In this document: piece by piece, positions 35,246 to 47,305 of the stretch
Layout: each line of letters begins with the position of its first letter
Numbering within the stretch: position 1 is the first letter of the stretch
Assembly: GCF_001411555.2 (NCBI RefSeq)
Contig: NC_049914.1
Span: forward strand, 13,399,298-13,463,297
Reading direction: 5' to 3'
DNA from: Juglans regia
Taxonomy: Eukaryota; Streptophyta; Magnoliopsida; Fagales; Juglandaceae
Length of the DNA stretch: 64,000 bases
The notes under the pieces: generated by a model
Told to the model about the DNA's origin: nothing
The model's input: the letters and a program-made list of their open reading frames with translations, nothing else
The model's database searches: none
Made by a program: the position numbers and the translations under genes

Positions 35246-35656
35246 CTAGAAGAACTCGACATCCTCACTGCTCCACTTTTGGAGTCCACTTTGATTCTCT
35301 GCCCACGCATCACTTGCTGCTAGGCAAGACCACAACACATTTTGTATTGTTTCTTCTCCCTTGCAACATATTGGACAAGTAGGCTCATCTAGTATCTTTT
35401 TTTGATATAGATTTGTCTTAGAAGGTAAAATACAGTTCAGTCCTTTCCACAAAAACTGATTTGTTGTGTTAGGAACATGCAACCTCCAAATCCCTTCCCA
35501 AACCGCATCCAAAATGTTCACTGGTGATCTCACTTTAAAGTTTATAGCTTTGGGAAGCCACTTTTGATTCCAAATAGAGATGCTTCTACCTTTACCAACT
35601 CTCCACACCATGCTTGCTTTTAATAGCTCTCGTGCTGCCAACAAACTCCTCCACAT
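35246..35656 (-). pseudogene. LINE zf-RVT region
   Basis: Contains GVWRVGKGRSISIWNQKWLP-like sequence (here MVWRVGKGRSISIWNQKWLP), then FLWKGLNCILPSKTNLYQ and PTCPICCKGEETIQNVLWSC, the cysteine pattern of the zf-RVT domain between RT and RNase H in plant LINEs. It is separated from the RNase H frame by a stop near 35246. Confidence 0.8.
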
Positions 35657-35907
35657 AAAGGAAGGCTTATAGCCAAGTTTTGCATCAATAAATTAACTCT
35701 TCTTGTAGTATTTTTCCTTGAAAACCTAACCTTCCAAGGAATCTAAATTCTGCTGCAACATCCATCATTGCATAGCCAGCATGGCCCTATTAAATACTTC
35801 AATATCCCTAAATCCCATTCCACTATCTTTCTTATTTTCACCATTCTACCCTAGCGCTTCTAGTGAATTTCTCTTCCTTGTTTTTTTACTACTCCACTAG
35901 AATCTTG

Positions 35908-36829
35908 TTAGCATAGAGTTAATCTCAAGACACAAGCTTCTTGGCAACCAAAAAAAATCATTGTATAAGTGGGTATGGATTGTAATACAGTCTTAATAAG
36001 AACCTCTCTTCCAGCACTGGAGAGAAATGAGTTTTTCCAGTTATAAATTTTCTTCCAAATCCTCTTTTTGACTCCCTTGAAAGTCTGGTACTTCGATCTT
36101 CCAATCATAGTTGGAAGACAAAGATACTTACCATAGTCCCCACATATAACAGCTCCTGCTTCTTGTAAAAATTTTCTTTGTGTAAGGACACTTGTGTTAG
36201 AACTGAAAAATATATAAGTTTTTTGTCTATTGAGGACTTGACCAGAAGAGTCTTCATACAACTTCAATATATCATGAATTGTCTTCCACTCTTTTTTGCT
36301 GGCTTTACTGAAAATCACACAATCATCTTCAAATAGCATATGAGTGATTCTAGTTCCTCCTCTTACAGCAGAACCACCACATATCTTCCCATTAGATTCA
36401 ATTTTACTCAACAGTGAGCTTAGGCTTTCTACACATAAGATAAATAGACAATGAGACAAAGTGTCTCATTGCCTCAAACTTCTTGTTGGTATAAAACTTT
36501 CACCCACCTTTCCATTTACCACGACTGAGTATGTGATTGATTCCACACACTTCATGATCAGTTGAATCCATTTCTCACTGAATCCCATCCTCCCCATCAT
36601 TGACTTCAAGAATTGGCACTCAATTCTGTCATATACCTTTGACATATCCAGCTTCAATGCCATGCTTCCATCTCTTCCTTTTTGTCTTGCCTTCATAGAA
36701 TGTAGAAACTCATATGCCACCATTACATTGTCAATTATAAATCAATCCAGTACAAAAGCACTTTGAAAACTGGAAATAATGTGAGGTAATACATTCTTAA
36801 GCCTATTGGCTAGGGCCTATTTCACTTTG
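35908..36829 (-). pseudogene. LINE reverse transcriptase, altered active site
   Basis: Pieces: FQSAFVLD, stop, FIIDNVMVAYEFLHSM; KLDMSKVYDRIECQFL (palm aspartate); SLRQ where RGLRQGDPLSP normally starts (broken); ITHMLFEDDCVIFS, where FADD has become FEDD; then GQVLNRQKT and REVLIKTVLQSIPTYTM. The A to E change next to the catalytic pair, together with stops, shows it is inactive. Confidence 0.82.
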
Positions 36830-39115
36830 TAATGTCTTGTATAAACTTATCGCAAAAGTTTTAGCAAATAGGTTTAAATGTATACCGCCTGATATTATTT
36901 CTAACTGTCAAAGTGTATTTGTACCAAGGAGATCCATTACAAATAATGTAATGGTGGCCTATGAGGTCCTACATTCAAATAAATCAAGAAAGAAAAGGAA
37001 GTATTGGCAACTTGGCCTTAAAACTTGGCATGTCTGAAGCTTTTGACAAAATTGAGTGGCAGTTTCTAAAAGCCATGATGAGAAAGTTGGGGGTTTAATA
37101 AAAAGTAGGTCAAATTGTTGATGTAGTGTGTGGAATCAATATCTTATTCTGTATTGGTTAATGGAAAATCTGGAGAGAAGTTTACTCCAACAAGAGGATT
37201 GAGGCAATGAGACCCATGATCTCCTTACCTTTTCATCTTGTGAGCTGAAGGATTGAATCGAGTAAAGCTAAACAAAGTGGAGATATGAGAGGTGTAGTAG
37301 TAGCTATGGGAGATACTAAGATCACCCATTTGCTATTTGCAGATGATTTTGTGATTTTTAGTAGAAAAAATATGGAAAATCAGAAGAAAACTCAAGGAGT
37401 GCTTTAGTAGTATGAAAAAGATAATGGACAAGTACTAAATCGACAGAAGACCTTTATTCTATTTAGCTCTAAAACAAGTGAACTTATTCAAAGATAGATT
37501 ATTAAAGATGCTGGAGCTATTGTGTGTGGTAATTATAGTAAATATCTAAGTCTGCTAACTATGATTGGAAGGTCTAAATACAATACATTCACAGGGGTTA
37601 TGAAGAACATATGGAAGAAGATTAACAGTTGGGAGAACACTTTTTTATCCATTGTTGGGAAAGAGATACTGATTAAGGCAATTCCCCAATCTATTCTTAC
37701 CTACACAATGAATGCATTTCTTCTACCAAAGAGACTATGCAAGGAGATTAATGCTTTATTATCAAAGTCTTGGTAGAACAACAAGAAAGAAGGGAAATGG
37801 ATACACTGGAAGAGTTGAGAAAAAATGGGTAAAACAAAGAATACGAGAGGAATGAGGTTTTGAGATGTTGAGTATTTCAATAGAGCTATGTTAGCTAAAC
37901 AAGGTTGTATATTGTTGCAGGAACCAAATTCCTTGGTAGCTAAAATTTCAAGAAAAAATACTATAGAAATTTCTAGTTTTTAGAGATAAAACTTGGGCAC
38001 TCCATCTTTTATTTGGAAAAGTGTGTTGCTAGCTCAGGAATTACTAAAAGAAGGAATGGTTTGGAGAGTTTGGTAATGGAAACAACATATCCATTTGGGG
38101 CCACAAGTGGCTTCCACAGTCAACTTCTTTTAAAATTAAGTCCCCTGCAAATATATTAGATGGAAACTCGAAAGTAAGGGAGTTGGTGATTGAGGAACTT
38201 CACTGCTGGAATGAAAAGCTTATATATAAGATTTTTGAAAAAGATAAAGCAATTCAGATATGTAGTATTCCATTGAACAGAAGAGGGGCAGAGGATAAGG
38301 AAATTGGGGTTACACGAAGGATGAAAAATTTACTATTAGAAGTGCATATCATTTGGGGAGAAGTAAGGAAAAAGAAAAATATGGAGAATGTTTCCAGTAG
38401 ACAGACACATAAATTTATTTGGGAGAAGATCTAGAAGCTAACCATACCTGGCACAATAAAATAGTTTATTGGGAAGTCTTTAAATTCTATTATTCCTAGA
38501 GGCAAAAGTTGTATCAGAAGAATATTTTGGAAGACGCTATCTATCCAATTATTGTAGGAAATAGGAAACAATTCAGCATGTCCTGTAGCAAGTGATGTGT
38601 GGGTAGATAATCAAAATCCAGTTCATAAGTGATACAATATTGAATTGGAGTTTATTCATCCATAGGAAATGGTGCAGAAGAGCTTCCACCAGGAAAAATT
38701 AAAAGAGATTAGCAGTAATTTTCAAAGGAATTTAGACCAGAAGAAATAAAACAATATTTGATAACAAGTTTGACAGCCAAGTTAAAGTAATACAAGGTGT
38801 CTTATCTACTTTTGAAGAATTTCGAGAAACACAAAGGCTGAGAGGTGGGCAACATAATGGGGAAGGCTCGAGCAGAGGAGAAACTAAGTGGTTTTCAATT
38901 GCTGAAGGCTTTACTAAAATCAATTTTGATGCAGTGGGGCGCATTAGAAAATGGGAATAAGTGTCATTGCAAGAAATTACAAGAGAGAGATCCTGATTTC
39001 TTTGTGTGCTACTAAGAAATTCATAGGCCAACCTACTCTTGCTAAATGTTGTACTTTATGGAGGACAATGGAATTTTGTAGAGAGCTTGATGTAAAAGAT
39101 ATAGTTTTAAAGTAA
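36812..39115 (+). pseudogene. LINE ORF2 remnant (RT to RNase H), plus strand
   Basis: Starts at the RT block [20 protein letters not shown] and continues with [25 protein letters not shown] (catalytic FADD kept), GQVLNRQKTFILFSS and EILIKAIPQSILTYTMN. Then comes the zf-RVT approach (NNISIWGHKWLPQS) and a short RNase H start (FTKINFDAVG near 38920). Many stops and shifts. It is clearly the same LINE family as the minus copy to its left, with which it shares a head-to-head junction at about 36812-36829. The end near 39115 is not sharp and no poly(A) was seen. Confidence 0.8.
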
Positions 39116-39211
39116 AATAAAAAATATATTCACTTTTAATTTTGGAGGCCTTAGACAATTGCCTAAGTGGCCTTACCCTTGAGCTGGCCGTGCTTGTAAT
39201 GATTGATTAGG

Positions 39212-39420
39212 GCTGGTTTGGTTATACAAAATCAAATTATCTCATTTCATTTCATATAATCATTACAATTTTTTCAAACTCCTACACAAAATATAATAAA
39301 TAATTAAACTTTTTTAAATCTCAAAATAAAAATAATTATATTAAAAAATTATATTATAATAATATTTTATTCAACTTTCAACAAAATATCTCATCTCTTC
39401 TGAACTGTATAACCAAATGA
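39212..39420. mobile_element. MITE with TTTGGTTATACA inverted ends
   Basis: A perfect 12-base inverted repeat, TTTGGTTATACA at 39217-39228 and its complement at 39406-39417, encloses an AT-rich core with ATCTCATTTCATTTCA near the left and CATCTCTTCT near the right tip. Non-coding. Confidence 0.65.
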
Positions 39421-39912
39421 CACCTAATTCTTTTATTGTTAATGAATGAGAAAAGTAGTTCTAATTATAAAAAGAAAAACATTTATATACACAACAACGT
39501 TAAAATTAAAATCGAGAAGTCTGCATATTATTTATAGAAAAATATTAAATGTATTTAAGAAAAATTTATGAAAAACTTACTTCTTTACTGTCAGTTATCG
39601 ATATGTGGAAAATCATAAAATTTGAAATTCAAATTTGAAATTTCAAAAGAAAACTAACAAAATGAGTCTTGTAGGTAAAAGTGTAAATAAAACTATAAAT
39701 ACATGTAACATTACTTTTATTTATATACCTTTCAAATCTTAATTAAAGCTCAAACATAAATTCTAAGAATCTCTCAAGAATCTTATAAGGGGCAAGCTAA
39801 GACTAATTAACTCGTACTAATAATATATGTTTTCCATCAATAATTTCCTCCATCATGTATTTGATAAGTTAGGTCGAAATGAATGATTTTTTTCCCTCTA
39901 TCTATTCTTTAA

Positions 39913-40128
39913 CTTCCGTTTGGACAGTGAGATGAAATAATATAGTTTTAGATAAAAGTTAAAAGTTGAATAAAATATTATTATAATTTTTTTGATTTAA
40001 AAAAATAGAATTGTTTATTATATTTTGTGTGAGAATTTAAGAAAATTGTAATGATGAGATGAGACAAGATGAAATGAGTTGACCCCATTTCTATGAAGAC
40101 GAGTTTAAACAGTGACCAAACATGCCAT
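39913..40128. repeat. MITE copy, GTTTGGACAGTGAGATG type
   Basis: From CCGTTTGGACAGTGAGATGA to GAGACAAGATGAAATGAG and a terminal GTGACCAAAC. The AT-rich core (GAATAAAATATTATTATAAT) is shared, some of it inverted, with the copies at 39.2 and 40.7 kb. Confidence 0.55.
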
Positions 40129-40133
40129 ATATT

Positions 40134-40258
40134 GTGTGTATATATGTGTGTATGTATGTATATTTATATATATATATATATATATATATCTATATACACA
40201 CGTTTTTATTAAATTCCCACACAAACGGGGCCACCCCATCTCTTGTGTGTGTGTGTGT
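40134..40258. repeat. TG/TA compound microsatellite
   Basis: TGTGTGTATATATGTGTG, then a TA tract at about 40160-40190, then a TG tract at about 40243-40258. Confidence 0.85.
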
Positions 40259-40697
40259 AAAGTCCGATTAGGTTTGTTATAGCTGTGGTGCACATCGCCA
40301 ATATGGATTGCAAGCAGCTTTATTTACCCACCATTTGACTCCAAACTCGGGACACAGTTAGCGTGACTTCCGTTGAGTTCAAACTGAAACTTGAAGCCTT
40401 GTTGAAAGGCGATCGACCGAGAGATCACGTCACGCGTGAAAAAAGATCATCAAGAAGAAGAAAACTTGGAAGACTAGCTAGCTTGTCTGGCATATATTCT
40501 TCACCCTTGGCCAAACTTTAATAAATGATTGTCTATAATTTCTTTATTCTAATATTTATTTTTTATTTTTTATAATTGGAAGAAATATAGTTACAGTACG
40601 TGAATTTTTTTACAGACAGAAATTAGATAAGGAGAGACTTTAAAATATGGAAAATTACGTACATACGCTCCCTCAAATTGAATTAAACAACCCATAA

Positions 40698-40920
40698 TCT
40701 CGTTTGTTTTTGTAGATAAAATAAGATGAGATGAATTTGAATTACATATAAAAGTTGAATAAAATATTATTAAAATATATATTTTTTAATATTATTTTTA
40801 TTTTAGGACTTAAAAAAAATTAAATTATTTATTTTATTTTATATAAAAATTTTAAAAAATTATAATAAATAGATAAGATGAGATAAATTTAGAAATTTTT
40901 TAAAAACAAACGTAAAAAGT
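40698..40920. repeat. MITE copy, AAATAAGATGAGATGAATTT type
   Basis: It opens with CTCGTTTGTTTTTGTAGATA, carries the AT-rich core seen at 26.5 and 39.2 kb, and closes with AGATAAGATGAGATAAATTT and AAACAAACG. The third copy of this family within 1.8 kb. Confidence 0.55.
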
Positions 40921-41685
40921 TTCAATGACTCTCATTTAGATAACTCAGTGGCAATATGTCTGCAACAAACTTTATAAAGTTATAAAAAGAATCTTAGATT
41001 GTATTTGTATTTTGCAGGCAAGTTGGCAAAATGATTGAAATGGTGATGATGGAGGACACAGCGCAGGTGCTAGCTTTTCCAAATAATAGCCACTAGGGCA
41101 AGGGCTTCTTCACTCATTACTGCATCTGGTTTTATCCCATGGACATGTTTGCCTTTTTATCAAAGTCTAGGGGTACCCATGAAGTGGGGTTGGCATATAT
41201 GGACCCAACCTCCCCCCAATAGTGCTAGATTCCTCTACTTTTTGAGCATCAAATTATTAGTAAAGCTTCTCATGAGTCTACAGAAATTAAAATGAAGATT
41301 AGAAAATAATAAAACCGCTGTGTTTGTGTCAAATCATTGTCACAACATTAATAAATCTTCTTAATATATGTATATTACAGCAGGGTCCCACAGACACCCA
41401 TGCCTAAATCTGAAAGATTTGCTAACCTTAGTACAACCAGATAGAGATTAAAGAGAGATTTTCATCAATCATCGATTTTGTCATGTCATCAAAGTATAGG
41501 TTGGGCACTCCATTAATATCAAATGGTCTCTGAATCTCTATATATTAATTGTCCCTGGAAAAAGGTTATAAGCAAGGATAGTACTCCACTGGCCATTGGC
41601 ACCATTTCACTCTATAAATCCACTAGGTATAACATCATTTTCACTTTAATGAACTTTTAGTGCAGAAGATTATGGAATAGCTTCT

Positions 41686-41696
41686 TCCTTCTTTTC

Positions 41697-41729
<33 letters not shown>

Positions 41730-41730
41730 G
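41686..41730. repeat. CTTTT pentanucleotide microsatellite and T-run
   Basis: About seven CTTTT/TTTTC units followed by a T-run. Confidence 0.85.
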
Positions 41731-41787
41731 TCGTCTTTCATTTTTCTCCCATTCCTAAAGCATTCTTAAGTCAGTAACTTAGATTGC

Positions 41788-42127
41788 GTTTGAATATTGA
41801 GTTGAGTTGAGTTGAGATGAATTGAGTTCTTTATAAATAGAAGTGAGTTGAGATGATAGAGTAAATTTTGTAGAGTTTACTTAAGATAAGTTTAGATGTA
41901 TTTAAATATTAAAATAAATTTAGATATATTTATGAAAATTTAAAAAGATTGTAGGTCTTGCGTGTAAAGATGTATTGAATTGAAAAAGATTATGGATCCC
42001 ACATGTAAAAAAATTTTGAATTGAAATAAAAATAATAATTTAAGAATTGAATATCTAGATATTAGATTTAATTTAAAATTAAACTGAACTGAATTGATGT
42101 CAATCCAGTCTAACAACCAAACCGGCC
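41788..42127. mobile_element. MITE, GAGTTGAGATGAATTGAGTT family
   Basis: It runs from GCGTTTGAATATTGAGTTGA to ACAACCAAACCGGCC. The body shares long blocks with 44675-44975: TTTAGATATATTTATGA, TTGAAAAAGATT and CCCACATGTAAAAA. The tips are worn (GCGTTTG and CAAACCGGCC in place of GCCCCGTTTGG). Confidence 0.7.
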
Positions 42128-44674
42128 GTAATTATGAAGTTTATGACCATCGAGCAAGTAAAGTTGAATATTAATTAAGCTCAGAGTCTGGGATTGCCAA
42201 CATGCAATCCGATTACCCATTCTTTTCGCTTGGACTGCACTTTCTTACAATCATTTTTCTGTATTTTTTTTTTTTTTCGGGTATGTAGAGAGAACTTTGT
42301 AACCCTGATTCAAAACCCTATGACCACCGGCACCCAACACATGCCCCATGGCCTTCTTTGGCCCTATGTCTATTTTCCGACAAGCCAACCACTGGCTTCA
42401 CACGAACGGCATTTAGATCTCATGTGCCCCCTGCTTACCACTCCAGAAAAACCACCTTTCACCTAGCAAGCTCTCATGTTCCAAACACGTCCCACGCATC
42501 TGCTTAATGGTCCCACCCTATCTGTTGCCTCCTCAACCAGCCTCTTACTTCCCGGCACCAGTTGATGTGTGAGCTACATGCATCAGCATCCGCACCCGTG
42601 GCCACACTGGGTCACCTGTACTAAACCACTACCAAAAGAACTCAACAACCCCATTCTCCTTGCAAACATTCCCATCCCATATGAGCAGTAGATCTATGGT
42701 GTTTTTGGTCTCTTTTTAAGTTTTTTAGGTTCTTGAAAAGATCAATATATTGTTGCTTTCGGAGTCGGCCTTCCACTCTGTCAAGTACTGGTCTTTGTCC
42801 ACCTTCCTTATCTGAGAATACCGAGGATGCGGGCTTGGAGATCTTCAACCACTGTTTCAACATAGCCGAACTCTATGCTAACGTCCCTTCTTATTACAGG
42901 TTCTCCTTGTACAATAGATGTTTAAAGCAATCTAATCAATTGACTGCCCAATCAAACACTTAATAATTTCCAACTATGGTACCGTATCGATTATTTGGTA
43001 GCATTTCTCAAATTGGTTTAATTTTGTGTGTTTTATCATGTTTTTCTTGTGATGATTGTTGATAGCTCGATCTACTTCCATCCACATTCAATGTGTTTCT
43101 CTTTCCTTTAATAATCTAACAATATATCTTAACCATGAAAGAGACAATGTTTTTGTTTGTCACTAGTTTTGATCCACATTAAGGATGGAATTCATGGAAA
43201 GCTGCATCCAATGACTCTAAAATCAAGCTTACAAAACTTTTAACAAATCAACTACGCTTTGTACGTACTAAAGGAGGAAAATTTAGCGAATCAATGGCTC
43301 CAATATTGCACATATAGAGAAACAATCAGAGGGGATGTTCCCTCGAAAAGCCTGCTTTCTACCTTTTTCTGCTGACTTGCACTGGAAAGTGTGGAAAATT
43401 TAGGGCGGGGGGATCAAAAGGGTACGTATTAACCCCACAAACAAAGGAACCCTCAGGAATCTTTACTCAGTGCCAGTGGTCCTCCACTGACTCACTGTAA
43501 TTAAAAGAACCCGCCACTTTGGCCCCAGATGGTAATTATAAGAGAGTTGGGTGTATATAATTTGTAGTTCTCAAAAGGAGTTAAAAATAAAGAGGAACCA
43601 CTGTCTTGAGTCCCTCGTCCATGGATTAACTTGACATCCAAAACAACATGGCCCTCTCTTTTAGCTAGGATGCATGCCTGCTAAAATGGGGATAAACAAA
43701 AGAAACAAAGTGGGAATTAGAGCATTCAACTAGTACTTAAAGTCATGTCTTTCTAACTAAAATTTGGTTAAAAACCATCTCTTATCATGATGATCAGACT
43801 CTTTAAATAGCGAAATATATTAGAGTTGTTACAGCTATATATATATTCTCCATGTATTTTTGGGAATTCTTAGTTCTATTGTTGGGTTTCTTCTTTCTCT
43901 TTTTATTTAATTAATTTACACTCTTATAGTTAACATGGAGGTCATGTAAATGAGTTGTGACTACTTAAAATCTTAAGTCAGTTTAAGTTTATTAAAATAT
44001 GGGCTGAGCTCAAACTTATCACCAAAGTTCGTTTTATATTTATGGATATTATTTTTTATTCTTAAAGAATTCAAGCTACTTAATTTTGACAAAATAAATT
44101 ATTTATATTATATCTTATACTCTTATTTATAAATTTTGATAAACAATTTTAAGTTTTTGCAAATAGTTTATTTAGTTTATATATATTAATAACATATTTA
44201 GAAGAATTCTATTTGAAAACTTTTACATGACTACATACCATTTACATGACTTAATTTGTTTTAAAAGATAAATTTTAAAATTTGAATTTTATATATCAAA
44301 TTATGCCATATAGATGGTGGTGTGTGGTATAAAAGTCTTAAAATATAACTACTCATATATTCATAAAAATCCCAACATTGCATATGGTATTAAGAATATG
44401 CAAGGTTTCTTCTTATAATTTTGAAAATTTAATATATTCTCAATCATGGAAAATTAAAATTCATATCGTAAAGATAATAAAGATGAAGTAATTCAAGTTT
44501 ATACTAGATAATACGAAGTCGAGCTGAATTTAATTTATACGAGTTGGTTTATTTAATAAAAAGTTATAATTTTATACTAAAAAATGGTTAATTAGATAAA
44601 CGAATTGAGTCGAAGTTAAATCTTTCCAAGCTAATCTTGAGTGACTAGCTACAACCCTAAATATGAACATAAAT
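42128..44674. other. Intergenic DNA, no gene recognised
   Basis: Frames at 42194-42466 and 42733-42963 were inspected and show no motif. The second ends next to a splice-acceptor-like TATTACAGG at about 42892, which is too weak for a call. AT-rich blocks with no repeat edges make up the rest. Confidence 0.45.
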
Positions 44675-44975
44675 GCCCCGTTTGGATGTTGAGCTAAGTT
44701 GAAATGAATCAAGTTCTTTATGAATAATAGTGAGTTGATATGATGAAGTGAGTTTTATGGAGCCCACCTAAAATGATTTTAGATATGTTTTGATGTTAAG
44801 ATGAATTTAGATATATTTATGATAAGTTGAAAAAGATTGTGAGTCCCACGTGTAAAGAGATGTTGAGTTGAAAAAAATTGTGGGTCTCATATGTAAAAAT
44901 GTTTTGAATTGAGATAGATTTAGTGATTTGAGAGTTGAGTATTTGAATGTTAAACTCAGGCTAGCCAAACGGGGC
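44675..44975. mobile_element. MITE with GCCCCGTTTGG inverted ends (301 bp)
   Basis: The perfect 11-base ends GCCCCGTTTGG (44675-44685) and CCAAACGGGGC (44965-44975) define the unit. The interior repeats GAGTTGATATGATGAAGTGA, GATTTTAGATATGTTTTGAT and similar modules. This is the best preserved copy of the family also seen at 41.8 kb and, by vocabulary, at 7.6, 16.5 and 27.4 kb. No target duplication was obvious, so the superfamily is open. Confidence 0.75.
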
Positions 44976-46005
44976 CTAAAACTTCGTCACATATTTATTT
45001 TATTTTTCATTTCATTTTAACCGGTAGTAATTTAATTAATATGAGTTGCATGGCTCGTCTTCCCCATAAAAGGTACTGATACAATGTTGAGATAAGAGGT
45101 TGTATTCACGATAAAGTAGACAAAAAAGAATAGTAAAGTGTGTGTATATATATACATATATATATTTATATATATATATATGCTGGTTGGCAAGATTAAT
45201 GATTCCTTCGCTACACAAAAAAGAAAAGAAAGTCAATGGTAATAGATTACCTGCTCCGGCAGATCAGGATATATATTATATGATCATGAGATCATGTGTA
45301 GGACCAGCAACTCCAGCTTGCTTCAAGATCCAACTTTATTTATTTATTTTCCTTCTCAAAGCTAGCTAGATCTTCTAGATCAAGTTTTTATGTTTCTAAA
45401 GCTGGCATTCGACCTACAATTATGATAGGGATGCCAATGAATTGATCAATAGCTACCTTAATTCTCCTTTTAGAGTATAGTATAGATCATGTAACTAACA
45501 TGTTATAATTCATTGTAATCATTCCAACTCTTATTTGTTCTTCTTGTATCCTAACTTTTTTTCTTTGTTTTTATCGATCCATTTGGTCGAATTTTGGAGG
45601 CTAGATTTACCGTCTAGCTCTCATGCATCTATCTTTGTGAAGTATATATGTACCCAGGCCCCCCGTCAAATATGGAGTCTCCTCCATCGACTCCACCAAC
45701 TCTCGTCATGAAACTATTGGCATCATGTAGCCCTCACGCACTGCCCATCTGGGTTTTTTGCAGGTCCTCATGTCATGTTTTGTTTGCCTTTTTTTTCACT
45801 TGCTTTTTAGTACACTTTCTCCTCTATTTTCCATATTTTTGGCTAGAAGATATTCAAAGAGGACAAGGCCGGCTTGGAAGTCTCTACAAAATGTCTTGAA
45901 GCGGTTGACAACAATGCATCTTTACCAAGCATCAAAATCTGCCATTAATTCCTTGGCTAAAAACATGGGCTTGCACCTTGCTGCATGTTAATTGCCTCAA
46001 TTGTC

Positions 46006-46007
<2 letters not shown>

Positions 46008-46036
<29 letters not shown>
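46008..46036. repeat. TA microsatellite
   Basis: About fourteen uninterrupted TA units. Confidence 0.9.
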
Positions 46037-46040
<4 letters not shown>

Positions 46041-46413
46041 GTTTCTATATATGTGCCGTACGTGTTGATTAAAATGTTTTTGTTGGAGCTTATAAATTCC
46101 AATTGCCCCCTTCTTTTTGAAAAATGAAATGTAATTTAATCCAACGTGAATAACGCCATCATGTGATGGTCCCTAGCTAGCTATATATATGGTGGAGTTC
46201 TCTAGCTAAGAACATAAATGAAGGAGGGGTCAAGGCCCTGATCATGACGAGTCGGCCAATGTATTGAAATATGAACCAGATCAGGTTGAACGTACGAAGT
46301 GGAGAGTTACATGGATTGCACTCCGACTCTGCTGAGCAAGCAAGCTCATGTGCTTTTGTGACCAGCACTATACTTCAAAGGGATCAGGTGGCCGACGACC
46401 GAAGTGATCTACG

Positions 46414-46440
46414 ATATATATATATATATATATATATATA
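46414..46440. repeat. TA microsatellite
   Basis: About thirteen uninterrupted AT/TA units. Confidence 0.9.
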
Positions 46441-46664
46441 GATTATGTCTACATGACTTTTAACTTACTCGAATTACGCAACTTCTATATATTACTAGCT
46501 AGCCACATGAACTAGAAGTATACTGAAATTATAATTATTCTCATCATATTGATCTATTGATCATCTCACAAGGGAGGCATGCAATATCGCAAATTTTCTC
46601 TGTATTAATTCTTAGATCAAATACGTAAGCAATGGCGCTTGTAATTAGATTTAATCCAAACAAG

Positions 46665-46692
<28 letters not shown>
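46665..46692. repeat. TA microsatellite
   Basis: About fourteen uninterrupted AT/TA units, with a broken continuation to about 46702. Confidence 0.9.
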
Positions 46693-46702
<10 letters not shown>

Positions 46703-47267
46703 GTGGTGACCTAAGCTTAATTATAGTACTATATTTTATAATTCTTTTAAGGAGCTAGAGATCATGATCTTTTATTAGGAGTAACTCGATCGGATAAAAT
46801 GTAACAATATTTTTTTTTTATAAAGAAAAATGGGAATTAGAAAATGGATTCAAAGACAGTACTAATATTAAAATCTTAGGACTTGCGTACTTAGAAAAAA
46901 CAAAGAAATATATAGAAAATGGAAGCATTTCATGATCAAGACAATCTTGCCGGCCTGCATGCCGGATTTATAAATGCCTCTATATATATCCTTTGATTGA
47001 CTGACTACGAATTGTAGTATTTTCATTTTATTAAACCAATGCATTGATAATGAAAAGAAATCAAAATCAAAAAATAAAAACAAGTACATACATATAATAT
47101 TAGCTGTTAGCAAGCAAGCTAGCTCATGTGCGCGCGCCGGCAGACGACGGATCAAAGCATGTGGCTTACTTTTAAGCGGAGGCAGCCATTTTCCATTATC
47201 TTGTTTTAGTTTAGCCTATCTTTGATTCTTTATATCTTTGACCGGTCATTTTTTTTTCTTAAGAAAT

Positions 47268-47270
<3 letters not shown>

Positions 47271-47304
<34 letters not shown>
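47271..47304. repeat. ATA trinucleotide microsatellite
   Basis: About eleven ATA/AAT units. Confidence 0.9.

Positions 47305-47305
<1 letters not shown>

Larger units (their letters stand above)
34449..36829 (-). mobile_element. LINE (L1/RNase H type), 5'-truncated, minus strand
   Basis: A run of 14 T (34449-34462) is the complement of a poly(A) tail. Reading leftwards from 36829 come RT, zf-RVT and RNase H in the correct LINE order. The copy starts inside RT at the [13 protein letters not shown] block, so the endonuclease and ORF1 are missing. No target duplication could be matched across the ends. Confidence 0.82.

Noticed and set aside
34440..39115. LINE 5' inversion by twin priming
   Set aside because: Both arms contain the same RT-to-RNase H region; twin priming gives adjacent, non-overlapping parts of one element.
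42194..42963. Possible coding exons with a TATTACAGG acceptor
   Set aside because: No recognisable protein motif, and one splice-like site is too common to support a gene.
45648..45991. Short frames starting MYPGPPSNMESP and MQVLMSCFVCLF
   Set aside because: Low-complexity and hydrophobic, frames overlap, no family recognised.
46008..47304. Spaced short repeats resembling a repeat array
   Set aside because: They are separate TA/ATA microsatellites with no regular unique spacers; not CRISPR-like.
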